Shown here: positions 1 through 8,921 of the stretch, one piece after another
Layout: each line of letters opens with the position of its first letter
Numbering within the stretch: position 1 is the first letter of the stretch
From: Polyangiaceae bacterium
GTDB taxonomy: Bacteria; Myxococcota_A; Polyangia; Polyangiales; Polyangiaceae
Direction: 5' to 3'
DNA: 43,957 nt
Assembly (NCBI GenBank): GCA_025937785.1
Contig: JAICQQ010000049.1
Coordinates: 1 to 43,957 of the forward strand
Program-made: the position numbers and the translations under genes
Notes under the pieces: generated by a model
Databases searched by the model: none
What the model was told of the DNA's origin: nothing
Seen by the model: only the letters and a program-made list of their open reading frames with translations

Positions 1-192
1 CCGCCCAGATCTCCGCTAGCTGTCGAGCCTTCACTTGAGCTCAGCACAGCACGCACCCAGCGGGCCGCCGGAGGGGCTCGACGCGCCGTCATCGCCGCTG
101 TACGATCACGGTCTCGCTGCTTTTTGCGCCGCGATCTAACTAATGGGTCAGAGATACTTGCGATCGTCGCGTGACGACAGCCGGGTGAGGCG

Positions 193-3100
193 TTACTCAG
201 CGGCGGCGGGGGCGGGACCGAGTGCTGGCCGTGCGCGACGGCGGCGACCGGCCCACTCGCCCAGCCGCTCGAGGTAGATGAATAGCACCGGAGTCACGTA
301 AAGCGTGAGCAGCTGAGAAAACAAGAGCCCGCCGACCACTGCCAGGCCAAGGGGTTGCCGCGATTCCGCCCCGGCGCCGATCCCGAGCGCGATCGGCAGC
401 GTGCCGAACAGCGCGGCCATCGTCGTCATCATGATCGGCCTGAAGCGAACCAGGCACGCGTCGTGGATCGCGCGCTCGGCCGAGAGCCCTTCCTTCCGCT
501 TCTCGATGGCAACGTCGACCATCATGATGCCGTTCTTCTTGACGAGTCCGACGAGCAGGATGATGCCGACGAACGAGTAGACGTTCAGGTCCACTCGGAA
601 GGCCATCAGCGTGATGAGCGCACCGAAGCCGGCGAAAGGCAGCGCCGACAAGATGGTGATCGGGTGCGTGAGGCTTTCGTAAAGCACCCCCAGCACGAGG
701 TAGATGACGAACACGGATACGAGCAAGAGCAGGCCCAAGCCTTGGAACGACGACTGAAACGCCTCCGCGGCGCCCTGGAACTTGGTGGAGATACTCGCGG
801 GCAACATGCGGTCCGCGCTCGCTTGCACTACCGCGACCGCGTCCCCGAGCGAATGCCCTGGGGCCACGTTGAACGAGAGCGTGACGGCCGGCAGCTGCCC
901 CGCGTGCGTCACCGTCAGCGGGCCGACGGTTTGACTCAACGACGACACGGCGCTGATCGGCACGAGGACGCCCGTCTGCGAGCGCAGGTAGAGCTGTTCT
1001 AGCGACTCGGAGTCTTGCTGGGTGCGTGGGTCGAGCTCTAAGATCACCTGATAGCTGGCGTTGCTCGCGAGAATCGTCGACACCTGCCGGGACCCGTACG
1101 CGCTGTACAACGCATCCTCGATGCCGGCAGGAGACAAGCCCAACCGTGCAGCACTGTCGCGATCGATGTGCACCTGCAGCGTTGGGTTCTCGAGCTGCAA
1201 ATCGCTGGTGACGTCGGTCAGGTGCTTTGCCTTCTTGAGTTCCGCCTCCAACTTCGGAGCGAACTCGTAGAGCGCCTCGATGTCGCTCGACTGCAGGCTC
1301 AGCTGGAACTCGCTCTTCGTCTGGTTGCCGCCAATCCGGATTGGGGGCGGCAGCCGTACGAAGGTCCGCATGTTGGGGACCTCGGCGAGCTTCTGCTTCA
1401 GCTCGGCGACGACCTGATCGGCGCTGCGTGAGCGCTCTGCGCGCGGCTTCAGGCGTATGTACATGCTGCCGAGGTTCGCGCCGCCGCGCGAGCCGCGGGC
1501 GCCCACCGAAGACATGAACGCCGCGACATCGGGGTGGCTTTGCACGATGCGAGCGACCTGCTCCTGTTGCTTCACCAGCTCTTCGTAGGAAATTCCTTGA
1601 ATGGCTTCGCTGTCGATGTTGAGCTGATCGGTGTCCTCGGTCGGAAAGAAGCCCTTGGGGATCTTCACGAACAGCCACGCGGTCACAGCGAGCGTCACGA
1701 GCGTGAAGCCGAAGGTCCAGCGCCGCTTCGTCAGCGTCCAGGCGAGCGTGCGATCGTACAAGCGCAGCATCGCGTCGAAGCCGCGCTCGATCGCGCGCGA
1801 CAGACGCCCGGGGGGCCGGACATGATTGGGGGGCCGCATGCGCGCTGCGAGCATGGGCGTCAAGGTCAACGATACGAATCCGGAGACCAGGATCGCGACG
1901 GCGATGGTCACGGAGAACTCGCGGAACAGGCTGCCGACGATACCGCCCATGAACAGAAACGGGATGAAGACTGCGGCCAGCGAGATCGTCATCGACAACA
2001 CCGTGAAGCCGATCTCGCGAGAGCCGTCGAGCGCCGCCTGCAGCGGGCTCTTCCCCTGTTCCATGTGACGCACGATGTTCTCGAGCACCACGATGGAGTC
2101 GTCGACGACGAAGCCTACGCTCAGCGTCAACGCCATCAAAGTCAGGTTGTTCGACGTGAATCCACACAGATACATCACCGCGAACGTCGCGAGCACGGCG
2201 AGCGGCATCGACAGGCTCGGAATCAACGTGGCCGAAAGCCTCCGCAAAAACAGGAAGATCACCAGCACCACGAGCGCCAGGGTGAGCAGCAAGGTCAGCT
2301 CGACGTCGTGCACGGCCTCTTTCACGGTCGTCGACCGATCGAACAGGACGTTGACCTCGATCGCGGGAGGGATCTCCTCGCTGAATTTGGGGAGCAACGC
2401 CAGTACCTCCCGCGCTACCTCGACGGTATTCGCGCCGGGCTGCTTGCGGATGCCCAGGACGACCGCGCGTTCGATGCGCTCCGGGCTGCCTCGCCAAGCC
2501 GCAGTCTTGTCGTTCTCGACGCTGTCGAGAACGCGCCCGACGTCGCTGACACGCACCGGCGCCCCATTGCGGTAGGCGACCGTGATCGGGCGGTAGCCCG
2601 ACGCCTCTGCCAGTTGTCCGTCGGCCTCGATGGTGAAGGCCTTGCTGCCGCTGTACAAAATCCCGGTGGGCAGGTTGACGTTCGAGTTCTGGATGGCGCG
2701 CGCCACCTCGTCGAGGCCGACGTCCCGCGCGGCGAGGCGCGCCGGATCCACCTGGATTCTGACCGCATACTTCTGCGGTCCGAAGACCTGCACCTGCGCC
2801 ACGCCGCGCACCGTCGAGAGGTTCTGCGCCAGGCGGGTTTCGGCGTACTCGTTGACGACGTACAGCGGCAACGTGCTCGAGCTGACCGACAGCAGTACGA
2901 TGGATTGGTCGGCGGGATTCACCTTGCGGTAACTCGGCGGTACCGACATGTCGCGCGGTAAGCGCGGCAAAGCCCGCGAGATCGCGCTCTGAACGTCCTG
3001 CGCCGCGCTGTCGAGATTGCGCCTGAGATCGAACTGGAGGGTGATGTTGGTCGTGCCGAGCGAACTCTGCGAGCTCATCGAGTCGAGCCCGTCGATGGCG

Positions 3101-3315
3101 GAGAATTCGTTCTCGAGCGGGGTAGCGACAGAAGCCGCGATCGTTTCCGCGCTGGCCCCCGGCAGGTTGGCCGAGACCTGAATCGTCGGGAAGTCGACGT
3201 CCGGCAGCGGGCTCACGGGCAGTCGGACGTATGCCATGAGCCCGAACACCAAGAGCGCCACCATCACGAGCGATGTCGCGATCGGGCGCAAGATGAAGGG
3301 GGACGAGATGTTCAC
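193..3315 (-). CDS. RND multidrug efflux pump, inner-membrane subunit (AcrB/MdtB-C type)
   Basis: A proton-driven transporter (HAE-1/AcrB superfamily) of the inner membrane that exports drugs or other amphiphiles through a tripartite complex. The 1040-residue length is full size for the family. The N-terminus (FILRPIATSLVM) is the usual first helix. The proton-relay Asp pair lies in VGFVVDDSIVV and the relay Lys in GLVKKNGIMMVD, so it should be active. A long loop follows each of helices 1 and 7, as in two-fold repeated RND pumps. The start is GTG at 3315, and its GTGA overlaps the stop of the upstream adaptor gene, which indicates translational coupling. The sequence most resembles MdtB/MdtC-like pumps. 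No outer-membrane channel is encoded here, so it probably borrows a TolC protein from elsewhere, possibly the one at 19.2-20.8 kb. The substrate cannot be read from the sequence. Confidence 0.95.
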   Translation of the reverse strand: MNISSPFILRPIATSLVMVALLVFGLMAYVRLPVSPLPDVDFPTIQVSANLPGASAETIAASVATPLENEFSAIDGLDSMSSQSSLGTTNITLQFDLRRNLDSAAQDVQSAISRALPRLPRDMSVPPSYRKVNPADQSIVLLSVSSSTLPLYVVNEYAETRLAQNLSTVRGVAQVQVFGPQKYAVRIQVDPARLAARDVGLDEVARAIQNSNVNLPTGILYSGSKAFTIEADGQLAEASGYRPITVAYRNGAPVRVSDVGRVLDSVENDKTAAWRGSPERIERAVVLGIRKQPGANTVEVAREVLALLPKFSEEIPPAIEVNVLFDRSTTVKEAVHDVELTLLLTLALVVLVIFLFLRRLSATLIPSLSMPLAVLATFAVMYLCGFTSNNLTLMALTLSVGFVVDDSIVVLENIVRHMEQGKSPLQAALDGSREIGFTVLSMTISLAAVFIPFLFMGGIVGSLFREFSVTIAVAILVSGFVSLTLTPMLAARMRPPNHVRPPGRLSRAIERGFDAMLRLYDRTLAWTLTKRRWTFGFTLVTLAVTAWLFVKIPKGFFPTEDTDQLNIDSEAIQGISYEELVKQQEQVARIVQSHPDVAAFMSSVGARGSRGGANLGSMYIRLKPRAERSRSADQVVAELKQKLAEVPNMRTFVRLPPPIRIGGNQTKSEFQLSLQSSDIEALYEFAPKLEAELKKAKHLTDVTSDLQLENPTLQVHIDRDSAARLGLSPAGIEDALYSAYGSRQVSTILASNASYQVILELDPRTQQDSESLEQLYLRSQTGVLVPISAVSSLSQTVGPLTVTHAGQLPAVTLSFNVAPGHSLGDAVAVVQASADRMLPASISTKFQGAAEAFQSSFQGLGLLLLVSVFVIYLVLGVLYESLTHPITILSALPFAGFGALITLMAFRVDLNVYSFVGIILLVGLVKKNGIMMVDVAIEKRKEGLSAERAIHDACLVRFRPIMMTTMAALFGTLPIALGIGAGAESRQPLGLAVVGGLLFSQLLTLYVTPVLFIYLERLGEWAGRRRRARPALGPAPAAAE

Positions 3316-4511
3316 GACCCAGACCCGCTCGCCGCAGCGTCCTCGGTGCCCGCTCGGTCGGCTTTGGCGGGAACGTCAGGCTGCACGCGGACGTTGGTGC
3401 CTTCCTTCAAACGCACCAGGCCGTCGACCACGACTCGATCACCGGGGGCCAGCCCGGAAGCGACGATGGCGCGCGATTCGGTACGGCGTTTGAGCGTGAC
3501 GCGTCGCAGCCGTGCCTTGTTCTCGCCATCGACGACGAACGCGTACGGTCCCTGTTGACCTTCGGCCACCGCCGCCTCGGGCGCCACGATGGCCCCCTGT
3601 TCTTCATCGAGCACCAGCACGACGTCGACGAAGGACCCCGGCCACAGCGCCTCGTCCTGGTTCGGGAAGGTGGCCTTCAGCGTGAGCATGCCCGTGGCGG
3701 CGTCCACGCTGTTGTCGATGAAGCTCAACTCGCCCGCGGAGCTACGGGCACCGCCTCCACGGGGTGTGGCGCGCACGGGCAGCGGGCCTCCGCTGAAGCG
3801 CTCCCGGAGGCGTGGCAACAGATCTTGGCTGATCGTGAACACCACTTTGACGGGGGTGAGGCTGCGCACGACGACCATGGGTGCGGTGTCGCCCGCGTGC
3901 ACCACGTTACCGGCGTGCACCAGCACCTGGCCCGTGCGCCCGTCGATGGGAGACCGCACCGTCGAAAACTGCACGTTCAAGCTGGCACTGGCGATCTGGG
4001 CCTCCGCAGCCTCGACCGAGGCGGCGGTGGACTTCTTGTCTGCCTCGCGGCGCGCAGCCTCCTGCGCGGTAGCGAGTCCTTCGCGGACGAGGGCCTGGTA
4101 GCGCTGCGCCTCGACCTTGGCTTCTTCGGCCAATGCACGGCTCTTCTGGAGTTCGGCCTGGGCCGCCGCCAGCGTGGCGTTGTAGGGCCGCGTATCGATG
4201 CTGAAGAGCGGGTCGTTCTTGCGGACGGCTGCGCCCTCTGCGAAGTGGATGCTCGTGACGCGGCCGGTCACCTGCGGCACGATGGCCACCGTGCTGACCG
4301 CCTCGACCGTGCCGATCGCGCGAACCTCGACGGGCACGTCCGCGCGCACGACGGGTTGAACGCTGACTGGAACGGGAGCTTGGCTCCGTTCCGGACTTGC
4401 ACTCCCCCGTTCACAGCCGCAGACGGCGAGCACGCTGGCGAGCGCTACGCGCCAGACTCTGGAGAGGTTTCCGAGCCTCGACTCGGTGCTGCTTTCACGC
4501 TCGGGGTGCAT
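3312..4511 (-). CDS. RND periplasmic adaptor (membrane-fusion) lipoprotein, MdtA/AcrA type
   Basis: The membrane-fusion subunit that links the RND pump encoded immediately downstream to an outer-membrane channel. The frame is open far upstream, but the family-like protein starts at ATG 4511 (399 aa), because a signal sequence follows at once: a basic stretch, then a hydrophobic segment ending VLAVCGC, which reads as a lipobox, so the mature protein is probably lipid-anchored. Two halves of a lipoyl/barrel-sandwich domain are visible (APVPVSVQPVVRADVPVEVRAIGTVEA near residue 45; STVRSPIDGRTGQV near 190). An Ala/Glu-rich helical hairpin lies between them, with a beta-barrel domain after. The C-terminus is Ala/Gly/Ser-rich. 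Its stop overlaps the pump start by 4 bases. Transcription is divergent from the two-component genes, with 126 bases between the two starts. Confidence 0.93.
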   Translation of the reverse strand: MHPERESSTESRLGNLSRVWRVALASVLAVCGCERGSASPERSQAPVPVSVQPVVRADVPVEVRAIGTVEAVSTVAIVPQVTGRVTSIHFAEGAAVRKNDPLFSIDTRPYNATLAAAQAELQKSRALAEEAKVEAQRYQALVREGLATAQEAARREADKKSTAASVEAAEAQIASASLNVQFSTVRSPIDGRTGQVLVHAGNVVHAGDTAPMVVVRSLTPVKVVFTISQDLLPRLRERFSGGPLPVRATPRGGGARSSAGELSFIDNSVDAATGMLTLKATFPNQDEALWPGSFVDVVLVLDEEQGAIVAPEAAVAEGQQGPYAFVVDGENKARLRRVTLKRRTESRAIVASGLAPGDRVVVDGLVRLKEGTNVRVQPDVPAKADRAGTEDAAASGSGS

Positions 4512-4535
4512 CGGTTTCTGGGGACACGATAGCAC

Positions 4536-4567
4536 CAGAGTGCAGGCTAGGGCGTTGCAGCACTCTG
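4536..4567. promoter_or_regulatory. Inverted repeat between divergent RND and two-component operons
   Basis: A perfect 8-base inverted repeat, CAGAGTGC (4536-4543) and GCACTCTG (4560-4567), lies in the 126-base gap between the adaptor start (4511) and the response-regulator start (4638). A second, shorter pair, GTCGGC (4588-4593) and GCCGAC (4603-4608), lies nearby. The position suits an operator controlling both operons, with the adjacent OmpR-type regulator the obvious candidate. OmpR-family proteins usually bind direct repeats, so the binder is uncertain. Confidence 0.4.
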
Positions 4568-4637
4568 TCCGAATTGTGTAGGAATGTGTCGGCCATACGG
4601 ACGCCGACTTTCCGGTGTAATCTGCAGTACCAGTTCG

Positions 4638-5336
4638 ATGACTGCCCCGCCGCTTCGCGTACTCTTGGTCGAGGACGACCGCAAGATAGCCACTCTCACG
4701 CGGGAGTACCTGGAGACCTACGGGCTCGCGGTGGACTGGGTGGCTGACGGCGAGGCTGCCCTCCAAAGCGCAGAACGCCCTGAGTACGACGTCGTCGTGC
4801 TCGACCTGATGCTGCCCGGCACCGATGGCTTCGAGGTTTGTCGCAGCATTCGCCGGCGCTCGCACGTGCCCATCATCGTAGTGACGGCTCGGGTAGAGGT
4901 CGCCGATCGCGTACTCGGACTGGAGCTGGGCGCCGACGACTACGTCACGAAGCCCTTCTCGGCGCGGGAGCTGCTCGCGCGGATCCACGCGCTGGTGCGC
5001 CGAGCCCGCGGGCGCGCGGGGCCGCAAGCGTCGCTCTGTGTGGGCAGCCTGACGCTCGACCTGCTGAGCTGTACGGCCGCGCTCGCCGGCCGCGAGCTCA
5101 CGCTCACCTCGTACGAGTTCGCCCTGCTCCGTGTGCTGGCAGAACACGCTGGCCGCGTGCTCTCGCGCGAGCGCCTGCTCGACCTGGCGAAGGGCGGCGC
5201 GGACGACGTGTTCGATCGCTCGATCGACGTGCGCATCTCTCGCTTGCGCCACAAGCTTGGTGACGACCCGAGACAACCCAAGTTGCTGAAGACGATCCGA
5301 GGCTCCGGCTACATGCTGGCGGGTGAGCCGAAGTGA
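4638..5336 (+). CDS. OmpR/PhoB-family response regulator
   Basis: A two-component transcription regulator of 232 aa. The receiver domain has the acidic pair D13/D14, the phosphoacceptor D56 (VVVLDLMLPG), T83 and K105 (YVTKPF). A winged-helix DNA-binding domain fills the C-terminal half (LTSYEFALLRVLAEHAGRVLSR; VDVRISRLRHKLGDD; IRGSGYML). The frame extends 18 codons upstream to 4584, but ATG 4638 places the first receiver strand (RVLLVEDD) at the normal distance and is preferred. The stop overlaps the GTG of the histidine kinase gene by 3 bases. It resembles RstA-like regulators. Its likely target is the divergent RND operon, and possibly its own promoter; this is inferred from position only. 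Confidence 0.95.
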   Translation: MTAPPLRVLLVEDDRKIATLTREYLETYGLAVDWVADGEAALQSAERPEYDVVVLDLMLPGTDGFEVCRSIRRRSHVPIIVVTARVEVADRVLGLELGADDYVTKPFSARELLARIHALVRRARGRAGPQASLCVGSLTLDLLSCTAALAGRELTLTSYEFALLRVLAEHAGRVLSRERLLDLAKGGADDVFDRSIDVRISRLRHKLGDDPRQPKLLKTIRGSGYMLAGEPK

Positions 5337-6688
5337 ACCAGCCGCTGGGCAAGCGTAGGCTGCTCTGGCGCGTCTACCTCTACGGCGTGCTGATGTTGTT
5401 GCTCTCCGCGAGCGCCAGCGTCGCCGTGGGGCACTACGTGCTGCAGCCAGCCTACGAGGTCCCGGCCCGACCGAGCACCACCTGGATCGCGTGGCACATC
5501 GCCGCCATCCAGCACGAGCCCGAGCGCGTGCGCGCCGAACTCGCTGACCTGCGGCAGCGCGTGGGCATCGAAGTCTCGCTGTTCGAGCCTGCGGGCAGGT
5601 TGGTGGTGTCGAGCGCCAGCAATCCGCCGCCGGCTTTGACGAAACCAGCGCTCGAGAAACTGCTGCGGGGAGGCACCGCTTTCCAAAACGGGCGCGGCCG
5701 CGTTGCGGTCCAGGACGCGACGGGCAGACTCACGAACTACGTCCTGATTCGTTACCCCGAAGCTTCCCCCTTCGGCCTGGCGCTCGGACAATTCGCGGTG
5801 GCGCTGCTGGTGCTGACGCTGCTCGCGATCCCGCTGGCGCGCTCGATCGCGCTGCCGGTAGAGCGACTGGCGCGGTTGACACGAGCTTTCGGCAGGGGCA
5901 ACTTCGCGGTGCGCGCCGGCCCCCAGCGCCGCCGCGACGAAATCGGCGACCTTGCGCGGGCGTTCGATGAAATGGCAGACCGCTTGGCGGCGCTCAGAAG
6001 AGCCGAGCTCGAGCTCCTGGCGAACGTATCCCACGAACTGCGTACGCCGCTGTCACGCATCCGCCTTGCGCTCGAGCTCGTGCGCGACGGAGACACCGAG
6101 CGCGTCAGCGAGCACCTCGACGACATCGGCGAGGAGTTGCTCGAACTCGAGCAGTTGATCGATGACGTGATGACCACCACGCGCCTCGATCTGGCGCAGA
6201 CCAGCGGCCAAGAAGGCCTACCCCCGCTGCATCGCGAGCGCATACCCGGCTACCATGTACTGGAGGCTTCGGCCTCGCGCTTCCGCAAGAAACACCCGGA
6301 ACGCGAGCTACGCTGCGCTTACCGCGAAGACCTACCCGAGCTCTGCGTCGACCCTGTGCTGGTGCGCCGCGCGCTCGACAATCTGATCGACAACGCCGCC
6401 AAGTTCTCGGAGGCCGACACGCCGGTCGAGCTCGGTGCGGCACCGACGTCGAGCGGCCTCGATATCACCGTCGCCGATCGTGGCATGGGCATCGGCGACG
6501 AAGACAAACCGCGCATTTTCGAGCCGTTTTACCGCGCCGACAAGAGCCGCGCGCGCGCGACGGGCGGCGTCGGACTCGGGCTGGCGCTCGCCAAACGCAT
6601 CGTCGAAGCTCACGGTGGCAGCGTCGACTTCACCTCCGAGCGAGGTACGGGCAGTCGCTTCGTCGTACGCCTACCGAGATCCGGATGA
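5333..6688 (+). CDS. Sensor histidine kinase with HAMP domain
   Basis: The membrane sensor kinase partner of the preceding response regulator, 451 aa from a GTG start that overlaps the regulator's stop (GTGA). Helix 1 is about residues 12-34 and helix 2 about 148-170. Between them is a short extracytoplasmic sensor region of about 110 residues. A HAMP linker follows (IPLARSIALPVERLARLTRAFGRGN). The dimerisation and phosphoacceptor box is NVSHELRTPLSRIR with His234. The ATPase domain shows the N box (NLIDNAAKF), G1 (DRGMGIGDED), an F box (RIFEPFYR) and G2 (GVGLGLALAKRIVEAHGG). All catalytic motifs are intact. The overall arrangement is RstB/CpxA-like. The signal sensed is unknown, but envelope stress or a pump substrate would fit the context. 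Confidence 0.95.
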   Translation: MNQPLGKRRLLWRVYLYGVLMLLLSASASVAVGHYVLQPAYEVPARPSTTWIAWHIAAIQHEPERVRAELADLRQRVGIEVSLFEPAGRLVVSSASNPPPALTKPALEKLLRGGTAFQNGRGRVAVQDATGRLTNYVLIRYPEASPFGLALGQFAVALLVLTLLAIPLARSIALPVERLARLTRAFGRGNFAVRAGPQRRRDEIGDLARAFDEMADRLAALRRAELELLANVSHELRTPLSRIRLALELVRDGDTERVSEHLDDIGEELLELEQLIDDVMTTTRLDLAQTSGQEGLPPLHRERIPGYHVLEASASRFRKKHPERELRCAYREDLPELCVDPVLVRRALDNLIDNAAKFSEADTPVELGAAPTSSGLDITVADRGMGIGDEDKPRIFEPFYRADKSRARATGGVGLGLALAKRIVEAHGGSVDFTSERGTGSRFVVRLPRSG

Positions 6689-6770
6689 AACCTTCGCGAG
6701 CCGCAGCATTCGACGGTTGCGTTCGCGCTCAGCTGCGGCATACATAAGCGCTCTCTGATTGGAGATCGTC

Positions 6771-7568
6771 ATGGCAATGGACGTAGTTGATTACGAAATT
6801 TTCGGTTCTGACATGCAATATGTCGAGGTCGAGCTCGACCCCGGCGAAGCCGCGGTCGGCGAAGCGGGGGGCATGATGTTCATGCAAGACGGCATCCAGA
6901 TGGACACCGTCTTCGGCGACGGCTCCCAGCAACAGGGCGGCTTCTTCTCGAAGCTGCTCGGAGCCGGCAAGCGCCTCGTCACGGGCGAAGGCCTGTTCAC
7001 CACGGTCTTCCACAACGAGGGCAACGGCAAGCGCAGGGTCGCCTTCGCTGCGCCCTACCCCGGCAAGATCATTCCGGTAAACCTGGCGGAGCTCGGAGGC
7101 ACGCTGATCTGTCAGAAGGATTCGTTTTTGTGTGCCGCCAAGGGCGTATCGCTCGGCATCGCTTTCCAGAAGCGCCTCGGAGTCGGCCTGTTCGGCGGCG
7201 AGGGCTTCATCATGCAAAAGCTCGACGGCGACGGCATGGCGTTCGTGCACGCGGGCGGCACCCTCGTCGAGAAGACGCTCGCACCCGGCGAGACGCTGCG
7301 CGTAGACACCGGCTGCGTCGTAGCGTTCCAACCGTCGGTTGACTTCGACATCCAATACGTAGGCAAGATCAAGTCCGCCCTGTTTGGCGGGGAAGGCTTC
7401 TTCTACGCAGTGCTCCGAGGGCCGGGGCAAGTCTGGCTGCAGTCGCTGCCGCTCTCACGGCTGGCCAATCGCATCGTGCTGGCGGCCCCAGCGGCCGGCG
7501 GCAGCTCGGTGGGTCAAGGCTCGGTGCTCGGGGCCGGAGTGCTCGGAGGCATTTTGGGCGACGAATGA
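6771..7568 (+). CDS. AIM24 family protein (TIGR00266-like)
   Basis: 265 aa. It matches the AIM24/TIGR00266 family: a beta-rich fold with repeated Gly-containing turns, seen in [13 protein letters not shown] near residue 25, the segment [15 protein letters not shown], and [25 protein letters not shown], repeated later as [26 protein letters not shown]. Bacterial members are conserved but have no established biochemical role; the yeast namesake is a mitochondrial inner-membrane protein. ATG 6771 is chosen over an in-frame TTG 12 bases upstream because GGAG (6761-6764) is well spaced for it. The Gly/Ala-rich C-terminus could form a short hydrophobic tail. The stop overlaps the next start (ATGA), coupling it to the metallopeptidase gene. 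Confidence 0.85.
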   Translation: MAMDVVDYEIFGSDMQYVEVELDPGEAAVGEAGGMMFMQDGIQMDTVFGDGSQQQGGFFSKLLGAGKRLVTGEGLFTTVFHNEGNGKRRVAFAAPYPGKIIPVNLAELGGTLICQKDSFLCAAKGVSLGIAFQKRLGVGLFGGEGFIMQKLDGDGMAFVHAGGTLVEKTLAPGETLRVDTGCVVAFQPSVDFDIQYVGKIKSALFGGEGFFYAVLRGPGQVWLQSLPLSRLANRIVLAAPAAGGSSVGQGSVLGAGVLGGILGDE

Positions 7569-8665
7569 GTCGCGCCTTCGAGGGCCGTCTCTTTGGCCCC
7601 GGGCTTCCGGGGCCTGGGCAGCCGAGCACGGCTGAGTGGAGCGGAACCGCGCTCCGCGTGCGGCATGCCGACACCGAACACGTCGCCGAGCGCCTCGAAG
7701 TCGGCGCGCGCGGGTTGGACGCCGATCAGATCCAGGTCTCGTGGAAGGCTGCCGAGGGCGCGTTCACGTTCTGGGTGCAGACGCCCGCTCAGATCGAGCG
7801 ATTGCTGGAATCGGCGCCCGACCCATACCGCGCGCCGCTCGCTGAGGTCCGCCGAGAACGCGAGCGTCTCGCGCGTCGGTTTCGCTGGGCATGGCTCGGG
7901 CTGGGCTTGGTCCTCGGCTTGGGCTTGGGCCTGGTCGCGCTTGCGCTCGCGCTGCTCGAACCTTTGAGTGCCCGGCTCGCAGAGCGCGTTTCGCGAGAAC
8001 AGGAGGCCCAGCTCGGCGAGCTGGTGCTGGCGGAGACTCGTGCGACCACGCCCCTGCTCGACCGGGGTCCCGCGGTGCAGGCCGTACGCAGCATCGGCGA
8101 GCGTCTGGTGCCGGCGCCGTCTTACCAGTACCGCTGGTACGTCGCCGAGAGTCCCGAGCTCAACGCGTTCGCGGCTCCCGGCGGCATCGTCGTGGTCCAC
8201 GCCGGATTGATTCGGGCAGCCGATTCCCCGGAGGAACTCGCCGGGGTGCTCGCACACGAAGTGGCCCATAGCGAGCTCAGGCACGGTCTGCGCGCGCTGC
8301 TGAAGAGCATGGGGCTGAGGGCGCTGGTCTCGGCGCTCGTCAAAGGCGGCACCGAGCAGTACCTGGGCAGCATTGCCGCGCAGTACACGGAGCTGCAGTT
8401 TTCGCGCGACGCCGAGCGTGAAGCGGACCGTCAAGCGCTGGAGCGGCTCGCGGCAGCGCGCATCGACGCGCGCCCGATGCTGTCGATGTTCGAGAAGCTG
8501 GCGGCCGAAGCAGCCCGCCAGGGAGCAGAGCCCCCCGAGTTCCTCTCGACGCACCCCGACCTCGCTGAGCGCATCGCCTCGCTGCAGGCTGCCAGCGGCG
8601 AACAGCCGCGCCCCATGGCGATCGCGGTCGACTGGAAAGCCGTCCAACGTTCGCTCGCGCCGTGA
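7565..8665 (+). CDS. Membrane-anchored M48-family zinc metallopeptidase
   Basis: 366 aa. The first ~100 residues form a domain resembling the N-terminal part of other bacterial M48 proteins. One Gly/Leu-rich transmembrane helix follows at about 103-127. The catalytic domain has the zinc-binding motif H231-E-V-A-H235, with the third ligand expected in the [10 protein letters not shown] segment. A region before it ([17 protein letters not shown]) and [13 protein letters not shown] near the end are typical of the M48C/BepA-Oma1-like group. These enzymes degrade damaged envelope proteins. The 4-base overlap with the AIM24-family gene suggests the two products act together at the membrane. Catalytic residues look intact. 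No tetratricopeptide tail is present, unlike BepA. Confidence 0.9.
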   Translation: MSRAFEGRLFGPGLPGPGQPSTAEWSGTALRVRHADTEHVAERLEVGARGLDADQIQVSWKAAEGAFTFWVQTPAQIERLLESAPDPYRAPLAEVRRERERLARRFRWAWLGLGLVLGLGLGLVALALALLEPLSARLAERVSREQEAQLGELVLAETRATTPLLDRGPAVQAVRSIGERLVPAPSYQYRWYVAESPELNAFAAPGGIVVVHAGLIRAADSPEELAGVLAHEVAHSELRHGLRALLKSMGLRALVSALVKGGTEQYLGSIAAQYTELQFSRDAEREADRQALERLAAARIDARPMLSMFEKLAAEAARQGAEPPEFLSTHPDLAERIASLQAASGEQPRPMAIAVDWKAVQRSLAP

Positions 8666-8921
8666 GTCGACGCCCGGACGAACGGCATTGCCGGGATCCG
8701 TCAGGTGTGGACGGGTTCGTTAGCGACCAGACAGTAGCCGTCGGAAAAAGTGGACAAGTCGGCGAAAGACGCCCCCGGCTCACCGAATACTGTAGTTGAC
8801 AGTCCTACCGCCGCCGAGCTCGAGAGGCGCGTTCGAGGGATCGCGGCACTTGCCGATGGCGCTACCGTCATCGTACTGTCAGGTGAGGCTCAACGCTCGC
8901 CCTGCGCGAGGAGGGAATCTC

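Noticed and set aside
197..2961. Long open frames in other frames and on the other strand across the RND pump gene
   Set aside because: GC-rich third positions keep antisense and shifted frames open. Their translations are Arg/Ala-rich with no motifs, whereas the pump frame has all family motifs.
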